The notes beneath the pieces were generated by a model. The model did not search any database, was not told where the DNA came from, and worked only from the letters and a program-made list of their open reading frames with translations. DNA of 64,000 nucleotides. It comes from Thioglobus_A sp964344985 (GTDB taxonomy: Bacteria; Pseudomonadota; Gammaproteobacteria; PS1; Pseudothioglobaceae). Shown here piece by piece: positions 33,813-43,754 of the stretch; the first letter of the stretch is position 1; each line of letters starts with the position of its first letter. Where the stretch lies: contig CAYFPI010000001.1 of assembly GCA_964344985.1 (NCBI GenBank), positions 1 to 64,000 on the forward strand, in the 5' to 3' direction. Both the position numbers and the translations under genes were made by a program.

Positions 33813-34724
33813 TTAAATGAATAATCGCTTGGGTTTAATACCGCCATTTTCATCTGACTCACCAACACCTAAAAATTGTTTGTGATTATCGAATAACTTA
33901 ATAACTTCAAAAGATTTTTTATCGTCAGAAGTGATCGACCTGCCATACTTAATATCAATAGACTGTTGCTCATCAAGATAGATACCATCCATCTCTGGCA
34001 ACATCTGCTCACTAGGAAAAATAACTGTGTCTAATTGTTGATAATCATCACCAGAGAGTTTTTCCAGCTCTGAAAATTTAATTGTTTGGGAAATATCAAT
34101 ATGAGCAAAACCAGTTCTTCTAAGCTCAATAACATGCGCACCACAACCTAATTTATCGCCAATATCATCAATAAGCGTGCGAATATATGTGCCCTTTGAG
34201 CAAGACACCTCTAATGTTAGAATACCTTTGTCATAATCGATAAAGTCAATATTGTGAATAACAACCTTTCTAGCCTTGCGTTCAATTTCAACACCTTGTC
34301 TGGCTAACTTATAAAGTGGTTGTCCATCTTTTTTAAGCGCTGAATACATGGGCGGGATTTGTTTAATACTTCCCTCAAACTGTTTTACAGCCTGTAAGAC
34401 TTCATCTTTATTCAAGTGCTCGAAAGGTTTAGAAGTTATGATTTCGCCTTCACAGTCAAGCGTATCTGTTGTCTGCCCTAATTTTCCACGTACAAAATAA
34501 CGCTTATCATCATCCAACAAGAACTGAGCTACTTTGGTAGCTTGCCCCAAACATATTGGCAAAATGCCACTGGCTAGTGGATCCAAACTACCTGTATGAC
34601 CAGCCTTTTTCGCAAAAAATAGACGCTTCACCTTTTGCAAGGCTGCGTTAGAACTAAGGCCTGTATCTTTATCTAGTAAAACAATACCATTAATCTCTCT
34701 GCCTTTAGGATTGCGCCTAGACAT
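33813..34724 (-). CDS. truB: tRNA pseudouridine-55 synthase
   Basis: Makes pseudouridine 55 in the T-loop of tRNAs. 303 residues. Start region NGIVLLDKDTGLSSNAALQKV, catalytic motif KAGHTGSLDPLASGILPIC with the active-site Asp, VSCSKGTYIRTLIDDIG and a C-terminal PUA-like domain. It is in the standard order rimP-nusA-infB-rbfA-truB, all on the minus strand. Confidence 0.97.
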   Translation of the reverse strand: MSRRNPKGREINGIVLLDKDTGLSSNAALQKVKRLFFAKKAGHTGSLDPLASGILPICLGQATKVAQFLLDDDKRYFVRGKLGQTTDTLDCEGEIITSKPFEHLNKDEVLQAVKQFEGSIKQIPPMYSALKKDGQPLYKLARQGVEIERKARKVVIHNIDFIDYDKGILTLEVSCSKGTYIRTLIDDIGDKLGCGAHVIELRRTGFAHIDISQTIKFSELEKLSGDDYQQLDTVIFPSEQMLPEMDGIYLDEQQSIDIKYGRSITSDDKKSFEVIKLFDNHKQFLGVGESDENGGIKPKRLFI

Positions 34725-34733
34725 GGTTAGTAA

Positions 34734-35072
34734 TTAAAGCTTTGACAAAAGGTCGTCGATTCTAGCGCCTGTATTTGGCGCAGGATCAAAGATAAACCTG
34801 AGTGCAGGTGTGTGCCTAAGATCAACTGTTTTAGATAGGCGCGATCGGAAAAAACCAGCCGCCTTCTCAAGTAGTGGCTCAACCGCCTCTTTGTTGGCGG
34901 CATCTACAGTGTAATAAACTTTAGCGCTACCTAAGTCACGACTGGTCAATACATCAGTAATTGTAATTTGAGCCAGTCTTGGGTCTTTAGTTTCACTACG
35001 AAGAAGAGAGACTAATTCACGACGAATTAACTCATTAATACGCTCAATTCGAAAAGAATCTGGTTGGTGCAT
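34734..35072 (-). CDS. rbfA: Ribosome-binding factor A
   Basis: 30S maturation and cold-adaptation factor. 112 residues with the KH-like fold of the family: RIERINELIRRELVSLLRSE, DPRLAQITITDVLTSRDL, ASKVYYT-like AKVYYTVD, and RHTPALRFIFDPAPNTG. It abuts infB (shared base at 35072). Confidence 0.96.
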   Translation of the reverse strand: MHQPDSFRIERINELIRRELVSLLRSETKDPRLAQITITDVLTSRDLGSAKVYYTVDAANKEAVEPLLEKAAGFFRSRLSKTVDLRHTPALRFIFDPAPNTGARIDDLLSKL

Positions 35073-37510
35073 TACAGTGTGCGTGCACTCTCAATGCGCT
35101 CGAATACCTCAATCTGATCACCTGGCTGAACATCGTTATAGCCCGCAACACCGATACCACACTCAGTACCTGATTTAACTTCTTTAACGTCATCTTTAAA
35201 GCGTCTTAGAGACTCTAACTCGCCTTCATAGATTACCACGCTATCACGCAGTACACGAATTGGACTGTCTCGTCTTACAACACCTTCTTCAACCATACAA
35301 CCAGCAATGTCGCCCAACTTCTGAGAACGGAAAACATCTTTAACATTAGCAATACCAATGATATTTTCACTAAGTTCTGGACTTAACAGACCACTCATGA
35401 TGGCTTTCACATCATCAATTAGATTATAGATAATTGAGTAGTATTCAATACGAACACCTTCGTTATCTGCGGTTTTTCTTGCTACTGCATCAGCACGCAC
35501 ATTAAAACCTAATACTAAAGCATCAGAAGTGGCTGCCAAGGTAATATCAGTATTATTAATACCGCCCACACCGCTTGAAACCACTTTTACTCTTACTTCA
35601 TCAGTTGACAACTCTTCTAAAGCCTCAACCAATGCTTGAGCCGATCCTCTAACATCAGATTTAAGTAAAACGTTAACCGTTGATACATCGCCTTCTTCCA
35701 TTTTTTGCAAGAAGTTCTCCATTTTCGATGCTTGTTGCCTTTGTAGTTCTGCCTCACGCTCTTTAGTCTTTCTAAAGTCTGCCACTTCACGAGCCTTACG
35801 CTCAGTTTCAACCACAAGCACTTCATCACCTGAATTTGGAACACCTGATAAGCCTAGCACTTCAACTGGTGTTGAAGGTCCAGCTTGTTTTAAAACCTTA
35901 CCTTGGTCATTAACAATTTGCTTAATTTTTCCGTATTCAAGGCCAGCAATCATAATATCGCCTTTCTTTAAAAGGCCAGATTGCACAAGAATGGTGGTTA
36001 CTTTTCCTCGACCTTTTTCTAATCGAGCTTCAAGCACTGTACCATGTGCCGGACCTTTAGGAGCTGCAGAAAATTCTAAAATTTCAGCTGTTAATGAAAC
36101 AGCATCTAATAGTGCATCAATACCTTCACCTGTATGCGCTGATACTGGCACCATCATGACATCACCACCCCAGTCTTCTGAAATAACATCGTGCGTTGAA
36201 AGCACTTGCTTAATCTTGTCTAAATCAGCACCTTCTTTATCAATTTTGTTAATAGCAACAATCATTGGTACGCCCGCTGTTTGAGCATGTTTGATTGATT
36301 CTATCGTTTGTGGCATCACGCCGTCATCTGCAGCAACAACTAAAATAACAATATCTGTTGCATTGGCACCGCGAGAACGCATTTTTGAAAATGCCGCGTG
36401 TCCTGGTGTATCAATAAAAGTGATTTTGTTGCCATTAGATTCAACTTGATAAGCACCAATATGCTGAGTAATGCCACCCGCTTCGCCACTGGCCACCTTG
36501 GCTTTTCGAATATAATCAAGCAGTGATGTCTTACCATGGTCTACATGACCCATAATTGTAACCACTGGTGGGCGTGGCGCTTCATCACCTGCAGGCTTTG
36601 ACTTCTCAATTAATGCATCTTCAACTGTTTCTTCTTTGCTGGCAATACCTTTATGCCCCATTTCTTCAACAACCAATAACGCCGTGTCTTGATCAATGAC
36701 ATCATTAAGCGTTACCATAACACCCATGCCCATTAATACTTTTAGCACCTCACCGGCTTTGGTTGTCATTTTTTGAGCTAGCTCACTAACCTTAATATTT
36801 TCAGGTACAGCCACTTCATGAACCACCTTTTCAACTGGCTTTTGAAAGCCGTGTTGCGCCTGCTCTTCTTGAATTTTTTGACTTAAGCGCGTTCTATCCT
36901 TCTTTTTTAGCTTTCTATTTGGATTGTGCTTAGCAACATGTAGTTGCTTTCTGTTATTAGTGTTTTTAGCATCTGGCGCATTGCGCAATCTTTTTGGCTT
37001 TTTATCCTCTTTAGGCTTTTCTTCCTCTTTGGCTTTTTTCTCTTCTTTGGCGGCTTCTTGCTCTTTTTTAGCGTTTTGCTGTTGAGCCTTAATTGCTTCT
37101 TCTTGCTCTTGTTTTAAGCGAATCATCTCTTGACGCTTGGCATCTTGCTCAGCTTGTTTGGCTTCTGCTTCACGTGATGCATCAAGTGCCGCTTGTGCAG
37201 CAAGCGCCGCCTCATTGTTAGCAACAGGTTCGTGTTCAGAAGTTGCGGTTTTTTTAACACGCTTTTTCTTTACCTGAACCTTGACACCGCCTGCTGATGC
37301 ACTAGTGGTTTTGGCACCTGGCTTGCGTGACACAGACATATTGGACTTGCCTGAACGCTTAGATAGACCGTTCATTAGAATTTTTCTTTCTTCAGCAGAA
37401 ATCTCCGAACTCTCATTTTTACCCTCAATGCCAGCATTTGCTAGAATTGCAATAACCTCATCAGAGGTTTTTTTAAGTAATTTAGATAGTGTTTGAACCG
37501 TATGTGCCAT
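35072..37510 (-). CDS. infB: Translation initiation factor IF-2
   Basis: GTPase that places initiator tRNA on the 30S subunit. 812 residues. An IF2_N-type domain is at the start (VQTLSKLLKKTSDEVIAILANAG). A highly charged Lys/Glu/Gln-rich linker follows (about residues 90-210, long A/E/K runs that could form a single helix), then a second IF2_N region and the G domain PVVTIMGHVDHGKTSLLDYI (G1), GGITQHIGAY, FIDTPGHAAF (G3), AINKIDKEGAD (G4) and VPVSAHTGEG (G5), and beta-barrel domains to the C-terminus. Confidence 0.97.
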   Translation of the reverse strand: MAHTVQTLSKLLKKTSDEVIAILANAGIEGKNESSEISAEERKILMNGLSKRSGKSNMSVSRKPGAKTTSASAGGVKVQVKKKRVKKTATSEHEPVANNEAALAAQAALDASREAEAKQAEQDAKRQEMIRLKQEQEEAIKAQQQNAKKEQEAAKEEKKAKEEEKPKEDKKPKRLRNAPDAKNTNNRKQLHVAKHNPNRKLKKKDRTRLSQKIQEEQAQHGFQKPVEKVVHEVAVPENIKVSELAQKMTTKAGEVLKVLMGMGVMVTLNDVIDQDTALLVVEEMGHKGIASKEETVEDALIEKSKPAGDEAPRPPVVTIMGHVDHGKTSLLDYIRKAKVASGEAGGITQHIGAYQVESNGNKITFIDTPGHAAFSKMRSRGANATDIVILVVAADDGVMPQTIESIKHAQTAGVPMIVAINKIDKEGADLDKIKQVLSTHDVISEDWGGDVMMVPVSAHTGEGIDALLDAVSLTAEILEFSAAPKGPAHGTVLEARLEKGRGKVTTILVQSGLLKKGDIMIAGLEYGKIKQIVNDQGKVLKQAGPSTPVEVLGLSGVPNSGDEVLVVETERKAREVADFRKTKEREAELQRQQASKMENFLQKMEEGDVSTVNVLLKSDVRGSAQALVEALEELSTDEVRVKVVSSGVGGINNTDITLAATSDALVLGFNVRADAVARKTADNEGVRIEYYSIIYNLIDDVKAIMSGLLSPELSENIIGIANVKDVFRSQKLGDIAGCMVEEGVVRRDSPIRVLRDSVVIYEGELESLRRFKDDVKEVKSGTECGIGVAGYNDVQPGDQIEVFERIESARTL

Positions 37511-37569
37511 AATGCTTGCCTATATTTTTATCAGTATGTGTTTTTTTAATTATCAATAATACAAAAAAA

Positions 37570-39059
37570 TTAATCAAACCACCCTTCGTTTTCTCTTGCT
37601 GTCATGATAATGGCTGAAGCCTGCTCTTTGTCCATGTCTTGCACGTCCAGTAATTCATCAATTGAAAGCTCAGCTAAATCATCAACTGTTGCAATTTCTG
37701 CTTCAATCAAGGCTTGAGATAATTCCTCATCTACACCTTCAACACTCATTAACGCTTCTTGAGAATCGGCATCACCAAGCGCTTGAACCAGCTGTGCATC
37801 AGAAGCGCGCTCTTGCAACTCCTCAACCATTGTTGTGTCAAACTCTTCAATACTTTCCAGTGTTTGTGCATCAGCATCTGCAATATCATCAATACTAGCA
37901 AAACCCTCTTCTAATAATACACCTGCTACTTCAGCATCAACACCTAGTTGATCAGCTAATTTGTCACTTACTTTTTGATTTTCTTGTGCTTGCTTCTCAT
38001 CAGCCTCNNNNNNNNNNGCTTGTTGACATAACATTTAACTTCCAGCCAGTTAGGCGAGAGGCTAATTTAATGTTTTGACCGCCACGACCAATTGCTAATG
38101 CTAATTGATCTTCATCAACAGCAATATCCATTGAGTTTTTATCTTCATCAACTACAATTGAACTAACTTCTGCCGGAGCCATCGCATTGATTACGTATTG
38201 AGCAGGATCTTCGTCCCATAAAATAACATCGANNNNNNNNNNCACCATTAAGCTCGTTAGAAACCGCCTGAACACGTGCACCACGCATACCAATACATGA
38301 GCCAATTGGATCTACTCGCTTATCTTTGGCTTTAACTGCTAATTTAGAACGCAAACCAGGATCGCGCGATCCGCCCATAATTTCGATCACACCTTCTGAG
38401 ATTTCAGGCACTTCCATTTCAAATAATTGAATCATCATCTCTGGTGCTGTACGAGACAAGAAAATTTGTGCACCGCGCGTTGAAGACTTAACCTCTTTGA
38501 TGTAGGCTCTTAGACGATCATTTTTACGCACAGACTCATTTGGAATTAAATCAAACTTTGAGATCATGCCATCAACACCGCCCATATCAACATAGACATT
38601 ACCTCTATCAATACGCTTAACTGTTACCATGATTACTTCACCAACTCGCTCTGAGTAATCGTTAACAATTACCTCTCTTTCTGCTTCACGAACTTTTTGA
38701 ATAATAACTTGTTTTACGATCTGTGCAGCAATACGGCCAAACTCTTCTGTTTCAATTGGTGTACGTACAAAATCATCCACCGCAACACCATTAGCGTCTT
38801 TTGCATGAATGTGCAGTTCTGGATCAAACGCAGTACCGTCATCATCAACAAAATTCTCGCCATCTGCAATTACCATCCACTGTCTAAACGTTGAGAATTC
38901 GCCTGTTTTTCTATCAATCTCTACATGGGCGTCAATTTCTTTGCGTTTTTTTGTTGCAACCGCTAACGCCTCTTCTAATGATTCAAACACATCTTCTTTT
39001 GAAATGTTTTTCTCATTTGAAATTGCCTCAACCATTAAAAATAATTCTTTGCCGTCCAT
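37570..39059 (-). CDS. nusA: Transcription termination/antitermination factor NusA (two assembly gaps)
   Basis: RNA polymerase elongation factor for pausing, termination and antitermination. The N-terminal domain (MDGKELFLMVEAISNEKNIS), S1 domain (GEVIMVTVKRIDRGNVYVDM), KH1 (GSCIGMRGARVQAVSNELNG) and KH2 (AIGRGGQNIKLASRLTGWKLN) are all visible, as are two acidic helix-hairpin-helix repeats at the C-terminus. Two 10-N gaps (38233-38242 within KH1, 38008-38017 after KH2) each change the apparent frame. By comparison with E. coli NusA only a few residues (the GERID part) are missing at the first gap. The gene is probably intact in the organism. Confidence 0.94.
38008..38017. other. Assembly gap (10 N) inside nusA
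   Basis: Lies between the KH2 domain and the acidic C-terminal repeats. The frame changes across it, so its true length is not 10. Confidence 1.
38233..38242. other. Assembly gap (10 N) inside nusA
   Basis: Falls in the KH1 domain directly after NELNG. The frame changes across it. Confidence 1.
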
Positions 39060-39068
39060 GTTTTTCTC

Positions 39069-39530
39069 CTAAAAGTCAGCGACTAAATTCGCTTTTTCAA
39101 TCATGTTAATGTCCAGTGTTACTGGCGCTAATTCTGTTACTAATTCTATTGTATTATTGACTTCACTAACACTGCTAATAGTGCCTCTAAATTTACGCTG
39201 CCCGTCAATAGGGCGTACCATGCGCAAATTAATATCGTGACCTAAAAAACGCTGATAATGTCCAATATTAAATAGCGGTCTTTCAATGCCCGGTGAAGAC
39301 ACCTCTAAGTTGTACTGGGTTGCAATAGGATCCTCCACATCAAAAATTGCGCTTAATTGATGAGAAACTTTTACGCAATCTTCAATACCAATGCCATGCT
39401 CAGTATCAATATAAATACGCAAAATAGAATGCTTTCCACTAGAAACATATTCAACACCCACCAACTCATAGCCCATATCTTCAACAACAGGGTTAATCAA
39501 ATCGGTAATTTTGTCAGCTATTTTTGCCAT
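39069..39530 (-). CDS. rimP: Ribosome maturation factor RimP
   Basis: Needed for 30S subunit assembly. 153 residues: DLINPVVEDMGYELVGVEYV, LRIYIDTEHGIGIEDCVKVSHQLSA in part, YNLEVSSPGIERPLF and the SH3-like C-terminal domain. First gene of the rimP-nusA-infB-rbfA-truB run, downstream of tRNA-fMet. Confidence 0.96.
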   Translation of the reverse strand: MAKIADKITDLINPVVEDMGYELVGVEYVSSGKHSILRIYIDTEHGIGIEDCVKVSHQLSAIFDVEDPIATQYNLEVSSPGIERPLFNIGHYQRFLGHDINLRMVRPIDGQRKFRGTISSVSEVNNTIELVTELAPVTLDINMIEKANLVADF

Positions 39531-39654
39531 TTATTTTTATTATCTTCACTTTTTTCTACATAACAAAAACCTTTCTAGACAACTGGGGTCACTAGCTTGT
39601 TTTGCCAATAAACCCTATCATCTGATTATTGTTAATCGCTTTTCTTTGCATAAC

Positions 39655-39678
39655 AAAAACCCCCTAAAAAGGGGGGTC
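39655..39678 (-). terminator. Terminator between tRNA-fMet and rimP
   Basis: A C5/G5 stem (39660-39664 with 39671-39675) is followed on the minus strand by GTTTTTG. It would end the tRNA-fMet transcript. Confidence 0.7.
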
Positions 39679-39722
39679 TTCATTTGCTTTTTGCTGATGT
39701 AGCTGCAAAAAGACTTAAATTT

Positions 39723-39799
<77 letters not shown>

Positions 39800-39812
39800 C
39801 TAAAGTGGCGAA

Positions 39813-39841
39813 ATGATACGCTGTTATTAGACTGTTGTCTA
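39813..39841 (-). promoter_or_regulatory. Promoter of tRNA-fMet
   Basis: Minus-strand TAGACA (39836-39841) and TATCAT (39813-39818), 17 bp apart; the start would fall close to the tRNA 5' end. Confidence 0.7.
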
Positions 39842-39866
39842 GTTTATTTTTCTATTTATCAACAAT

Positions 39867-40151
39867 TTACAGCTTTGATTGATTAACGTTAGCTGCACCA
39901 TGCACTGTTATTTTGTAACCTTGTGCCAACAAGTGCTTTAAATAAAGTTTATTATAAGTAAAGAAAAAAACAATATTTGCCAACCCTAATGTCAGTATAC
40001 ACAATGGAAACATTAATAAAAAAGACTTCCAGTCACGACGATAAATGGCTGGACAAAAAAACAAACACAAAGATGTCCAAGAAAAGCCCACAGGTGCGTA
40101 CCTAACTTCTTGAGTTTTTGGGTGTTCTAATGTTAATGTTGTGTAAGCCAA
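39867..40151 (-). CDS. Small membrane protein, unknown function
   Basis: 94 residues with one or two hydrophobic helices (about residues 22-36 and 45-66: SWTSLCLFFCPAI and SFLLMFPLCILTLGLANIVFFF) separated by YRRDWK, and a soluble C-terminus. The start is TTG at 40151, with the ribosome site TTGAGGAG 9 nt upstream. It stands alone between tRNA-fMet and divergent gshB. I do not recognise the family. Confidence 0.6.
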   Translation of the reverse strand: MAYTTLTLEHPKTQEVRYAPVGFSWTSLCLFFCPAIYRRDWKSFLLMFPLCILTLGLANIVFFFTYNKLYLKHLLAQGYKITVHGAANVNQSKL

Positions 40152-40254
40152 ATGTACTTTCTCCTCAAGGCGCTATTGTACACATTTTGTCTGAATTATC
40201 AACGTGTTAAGTCTCTGAGCGAGAAAACCAAGCAATATGAATTATAATAAGCGC

Positions 40255-41211
40255 ATGAACAATATAAAAATCGCTGTCTTAATGGACGACATTAAAAACA
40301 TCAAGCCTCATAAAGACTCTTCTCTGGCCATGATGCTAGAAGCCTCCCGTCGAGGCTGGGATATTTACACCTTTGATTCAACAGATATGTTTGCCAAAAA
40401 AGACCAAGTATTTGCTAGTTGTGCAAAAACACAAGTGTTTGACAATAATCAACACTGGTTTGAAAAACAAGCTGAAGAGGTGATTAATCTTACCGAATTT
40501 AATGTCATATTAATGCGCAAAGATCCGCCATTTGATATGAACTATATCTATGCCACTTATCTTTTAGAGCAGGTGGAAAATCAAGGTGTGCTTGTGGTTA
40601 ATAAACCCCAGTCCCTACGAGATGCCAATGAAAAACTCTTTGCTCTTAATTTTCCACAGTGCATACCAACAACACTGCTCAGCAGTTCTAAAGATCAAAT
40701 AAAATCCTTTATTGGCGCTCAGAAAACCATTGTGGTTAAGCCTTTAGACGGCATGGGTGGGCGTGACATTTTTAAACTAGAGGCGAATGATAACAGTATT
40801 GATGAAACACTGGATTACTTAACCGATCAAGGTAGGCGGCCTATTATTTCACAAGAATTTCTTAGTGATATTGACAAAGGAGATAAGCGCATTCTGCTGA
40901 TTAACGGCAAACCAATTGATTATGCTTTAGCGCGTATGCCAGCAGAAGGAAGTTTTAAAGGCAACTTAGCGGCTGGCGCAACAGGCGTTGGGCAACCCTT
41001 AAGCGATAGAGATTATTACTTATGTGAGCAAATTGGCTCCACCTTAAAAGACAAAGGTCTTATGTTTGTGGGACTGGATGTTATTGGTGATTATATTACT
41101 GAAATTAACGTTACCAGTCCTACCTGCATTCGAGAGCTCGATGAACAATTTGGTTTAAATATTGCGGGCGAATTATTTGATGTTATTGAGAGCCAAATAA
41201 ATACCGAGTAA
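40255..41211 (+). CDS. gshB: Glutathione synthetase
   Basis: Adds glycine to gamma-glutamylcysteine with ATP. Starting at ATG 40255 the protein (318 residues) begins MNNIKIAVLMDDIKNIKPHKDSS, as in the family; an ATG at 40237 would add six residues. ATP-grasp landmarks: MRKDPPFDMNYIYATYLLE, VVKPLDGMGGRDIFKL, AGATGVGQPLSDRD and ITEINVTSPTCIRELD. Its 3' end overlaps the convergent crcB by 29 bp. Confidence 0.95.
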   Translation: MNNIKIAVLMDDIKNIKPHKDSSLAMMLEASRRGWDIYTFDSTDMFAKKDQVFASCAKTQVFDNNQHWFEKQAEEVINLTEFNVILMRKDPPFDMNYIYATYLLEQVENQGVLVVNKPQSLRDANEKLFALNFPQCIPTTLLSSSKDQIKSFIGAQKTIVVKPLDGMGGRDIFKLEANDNSIDETLDYLTDQGRRPIISQEFLSDIDKGDKRILLINGKPIDYALARMPAEGSFKGNLAAGATGVGQPLSDRDYYLCEQIGSTLKDKGLMFVGLDVIGDYITEINVTSPTCIRELDEQFGLNIAGELFDVIESQINTE

Positions 41212-41578
41212 GCACAACGCCTAATCCTGCTGCCGACAATGACAAGAAAACATTAAGTAGAATATTAATGGCCGCCTGACCATAATGACCTAAGCTCATC
41301 ATTTCAACCGACTCCCAAGATAGCGTTGACATGGTGGTTAATGACCCTGTTAAACCAATAAGCAACATTAAACGATAAGCCTCATGAAGTGCTGCTTTTT
41401 CCAGCACAATAACCACCAAAATGCCCGCTAAAAATGAACCCAGAATATTAGCGCTTAGTGTGCCATAAGGAAACCCAGAGCCAAAAGCACTTTGCATAAA
41501 TTGAGTCAAGTAGTAACGTGCACTTGCACCAATAGTGGCACCTGCGCCAATAGCTAAAACAGTTGGTAAAATAGTCAT
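41183..41578 (-). CDS. crcB: Fluoride efflux channel CrcB/Fluc
   Basis: Small four-helix inner-membrane protein that dimerises into a fluoride channel. 131 residues, with GAGATIGASARYYLTQF, the conserved GTLSANILGSFLAGI and the GLTGSLTTMSTLSWE signature including the sodium-site and phenyl-box region. Usual family length. Overlaps rarA by 4 bp. No fluoride riboswitch is seen upstream. Confidence 0.93.
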   Translation of the reverse strand: MTILPTVLAIGAGATIGASARYYLTQFMQSAFGSGFPYGTLSANILGSFLAGILVVIVLEKAALHEAYRLMLLIGLTGSLTTMSTLSWESVEMMSLGHYGQAAINILLNVFLSLSAAGLGVVLTRYLFGSQ

Positions 41579-42816
41579 ATCGAACCTTTTAATGATTGAA
41601 GCTTCTTCGCAATTTTAATCTCTAAACCACGATCAGTTGGCACATAATAAGTTTGCTCTCCCAACTCTTTAGGAAAATAAGTCTGCCCTTTGGCAATTGC
41701 ATCTTTTTCATCATGAGCATAACGATAACCATTACCATAGCCTTGCTCGCTCATCAACTGAGTACTTGCATTGCACAAATGCTTAGGCACTGCTAGATTG
41801 GCCGTTGCTTTAGCCTCACTCATGGCCTGATTAAAAGCCTTGTAAACTGCATTAGATTTTGGTGCAACTGCACAATACACTGCTGCTTGTGCAATGGCTC
41901 GATTACCCTCTTTATCGCCAACACGTTCATACACATCCCAAGCATTAAGTGTAATTTCTAACGCTCTAGGGTCGGCATTGCCAATATCCTCTGAGGCGAT
42001 GGCCAATAGTCGTCTGGCAATGGTTTTTACGTCGCAACCACCGACCAACATTCTAGCCATCCAATACAATGCCGCGTCTGGTGAAGAACCCCTAACTGAC
42101 TTATGAAAGGCTGATAATTGCTGATAAAACACATCACCTCCTTTATCAAAACCAGCGACATTGTCTTGCAAAAATCCTTCAACAGCTTGTTTATCAACAG
42201 TTTTAAGATTTGCCTGAGATAATTTTTCAACAATGTTGATCAAACGCCTAGCATCACCATTGCTAGCCATAATAATTTGCTTTTTAATGGCTTCATCAAG
42301 CTCTATTTCAACACTTAAGAGACTACGATTAAGAATTTGTAAAAGCCCATCCTCGTCAAGCGCCTCTAAGACATACACGCTAAGCCTAGACAATAAAGCT
42401 CGATTAATTTCAAACGATGGATTTTCTGTTGTGGCACCAATTAATGTAATTAGTCCTGACTCAATATGCGGCAAAAAGGCGTCTTGCTGAGCTTTATTAA
42501 ACCTGTGAATCTCATCAACAAACAGCACGGTTGGCTGTCCAATTTGCTGATATTTTTTAGCATTTTCAATAACCGCTCTTAACTCTTTAACACCATCAAG
42601 AACAGCACTGAGTTGCACATAATAACCCTCGACTTGATTACAAATAATTCTTGCTAGTGTTGTTTTTCCAACGCCAGAAGGACCCCATAAAATCATTGAG
42701 TGAAGCTGCTTATTATTAATGGCCTGCTTTAACGGATGCGTATCGTTAAGTAGATGGGTTTGTGAATAAAACTCATCCAAACTAATTGGCCTTAATATCT
42801 CAGCCAATGGCTTCAT
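41575..42816 (-). CDS. rarA: Replication-associated recombination protein RarA (MgsA)
   Basis: AAA+ ATPase of the clamp-loader clade acting at stalled forks. 413 residues. Walker A LWGPSGVGKTTLARI, Walker B TVLFVDEIHRFNKAQQDAFLP, sensor 1 LIGATTENPSFEINRALLSR, and the C-terminal tetramerisation/MgsA region (AFHKSVRGSSPDAALYWMARM). Overlaps apbE and crcB by 4 bp each. Confidence 0.95.
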   Translation of the reverse strand: MKPLAEILRPISLDEFYSQTHLLNDTHPLKQAINNKQLHSMILWGPSGVGKTTLARIICNQVEGYYVQLSAVLDGVKELRAVIENAKKYQQIGQPTVLFVDEIHRFNKAQQDAFLPHIESGLITLIGATTENPSFEINRALLSRLSVYVLEALDEDGLLQILNRSLLSVEIELDEAIKKQIIMASNGDARRLINIVEKLSQANLKTVDKQAVEGFLQDNVAGFDKGGDVFYQQLSAFHKSVRGSSPDAALYWMARMLVGGCDVKTIARRLLAIASEDIGNADPRALEITLNAWDVYERVGDKEGNRAIAQAAVYCAVAPKSNAVYKAFNQAMSEAKATANLAVPKHLCNASTQLMSEQGYGNGYRYAHDEKDAIAKGQTYFPKELGEQTYYVPTDRGLEIKIAKKLQSLKGSI

Positions 42817-43742
42817 AGTCCTATGCGCAATACTTTGTAGTTATGCGCTTTATTCATCACCATAATTACTTTCAACTCTAAGCGCTTTGCTAGCACCAGT
42901 GTCTTTTCACTGCCCATAGCCATCATCGCGGTTGCCAGTGCATCAGCTCTCATATTGCTGGCATTAATCACGCTAACAGAAAACAAATCGCTCTCAACTG
43001 GTGTGCCCGTATGCGAATCTAAAATATGTGGATAGCGCTTACTCTCCCAAGTAAAAAAATTGCGGTAATTGCCCGATGTGGCAATACTTGTAGAACTCAA
43101 GTCAATGGCAATTGGCACTTGATTTTCTGGCATTTCAATACCAATTTTCCACACACCGCGTGTTGCTACCTCACCTCCAATTTCAACCATGAAGCGCTTT
43201 ACCCCTTGAGCGCGCAATAACTTTGCAATCTCATCTACTGCATAACCTTTGGCGATTGCGGATAAATTAATATGGACGTCTTTATTTTTTTTAACACTTA
43301 ACTCTTTTAACTGCAGATACTTAATTGATGAGCTTTTCAAAGCTTGAGCAATAGATTTTCTATCAGGCTTTTTTTCCACCTTGATTGCACCAAATCCCCA
43401 CTTGTCGATTAACCGGCCCATGCCTGGATCAAAATAACCTTGAGTTTGTCTATTAATCTTGACTGACTCCTCAAGTACGTCAAACAAATCTTTGGAAACC
43501 TTAATCCACTCATTAGTTGGCTTGGCGTTTAACAGCGAGAGCTCTGAGTCTTGAACCCAAGTAGAAAAAGTTTGATTAATTTGTGCTAAACGTTGTTCGA
43601 TATTGTCTTTATCAATAAAAGCATCTTGGGCTTTAATAGTGTACGTTGTACCCATAGTGTTGCCACTAATTTCAGATATCTGCTGATTGTCAACACAGGC
43701 ATTTAAAAGCAAAAAGAGAAGGTAGATGAGTATCTTAGGCAT
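42813..43742 (-). CDS. apbE: FAD:protein FMN transferase (ApbE) lipoprotein
   Basis: Periplasmic flavin transferase that attaches FMN to threonines of Nqr/Rnf-type subunits. 309 residues with a lipoprotein signal (YLLFLLLNAC), then GNTMGTTYTIKA, DPGMGRLIDKWGFG, INLSAIAKGYAVDEIA, IEIGGE-like MVEIGGEVATRG, and DSHTGTPVESDLFSVSV with DALATAMMAMG. The client (Na+-NQR or Rnf) is not in this window. Confidence 0.95.
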   Translation of the reverse strand: MPKILIYLLFLLLNACVDNQQISEISGNTMGTTYTIKAQDAFIDKDNIEQRLAQINQTFSTWVQDSELSLLNAKPTNEWIKVSKDLFDVLEESVKINRQTQGYFDPGMGRLIDKWGFGAIKVEKKPDRKSIAQALKSSSIKYLQLKELSVKKNKDVHINLSAIAKGYAVDEIAKLLRAQGVKRFMVEIGGEVATRGVWKIGIEMPENQVPIAIDLSSTSIATSGNYRNFFTWESKRYPHILDSHTGTPVESDLFSVSVINASNMRADALATAMMAMGSEKTLVLAKRLELKVIMVMNKAHNYKVLRIGL

Positions 43743-43754
43743 TATAATTTTGAC

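Noticed and set aside
40155..40175. Further CTTGAGGAG motif copy as part of the RNA family
   Set aside because: It is placed exactly as a Shine-Dalgarno sequence before the TTG start at 40151, so it needs no other explanation.
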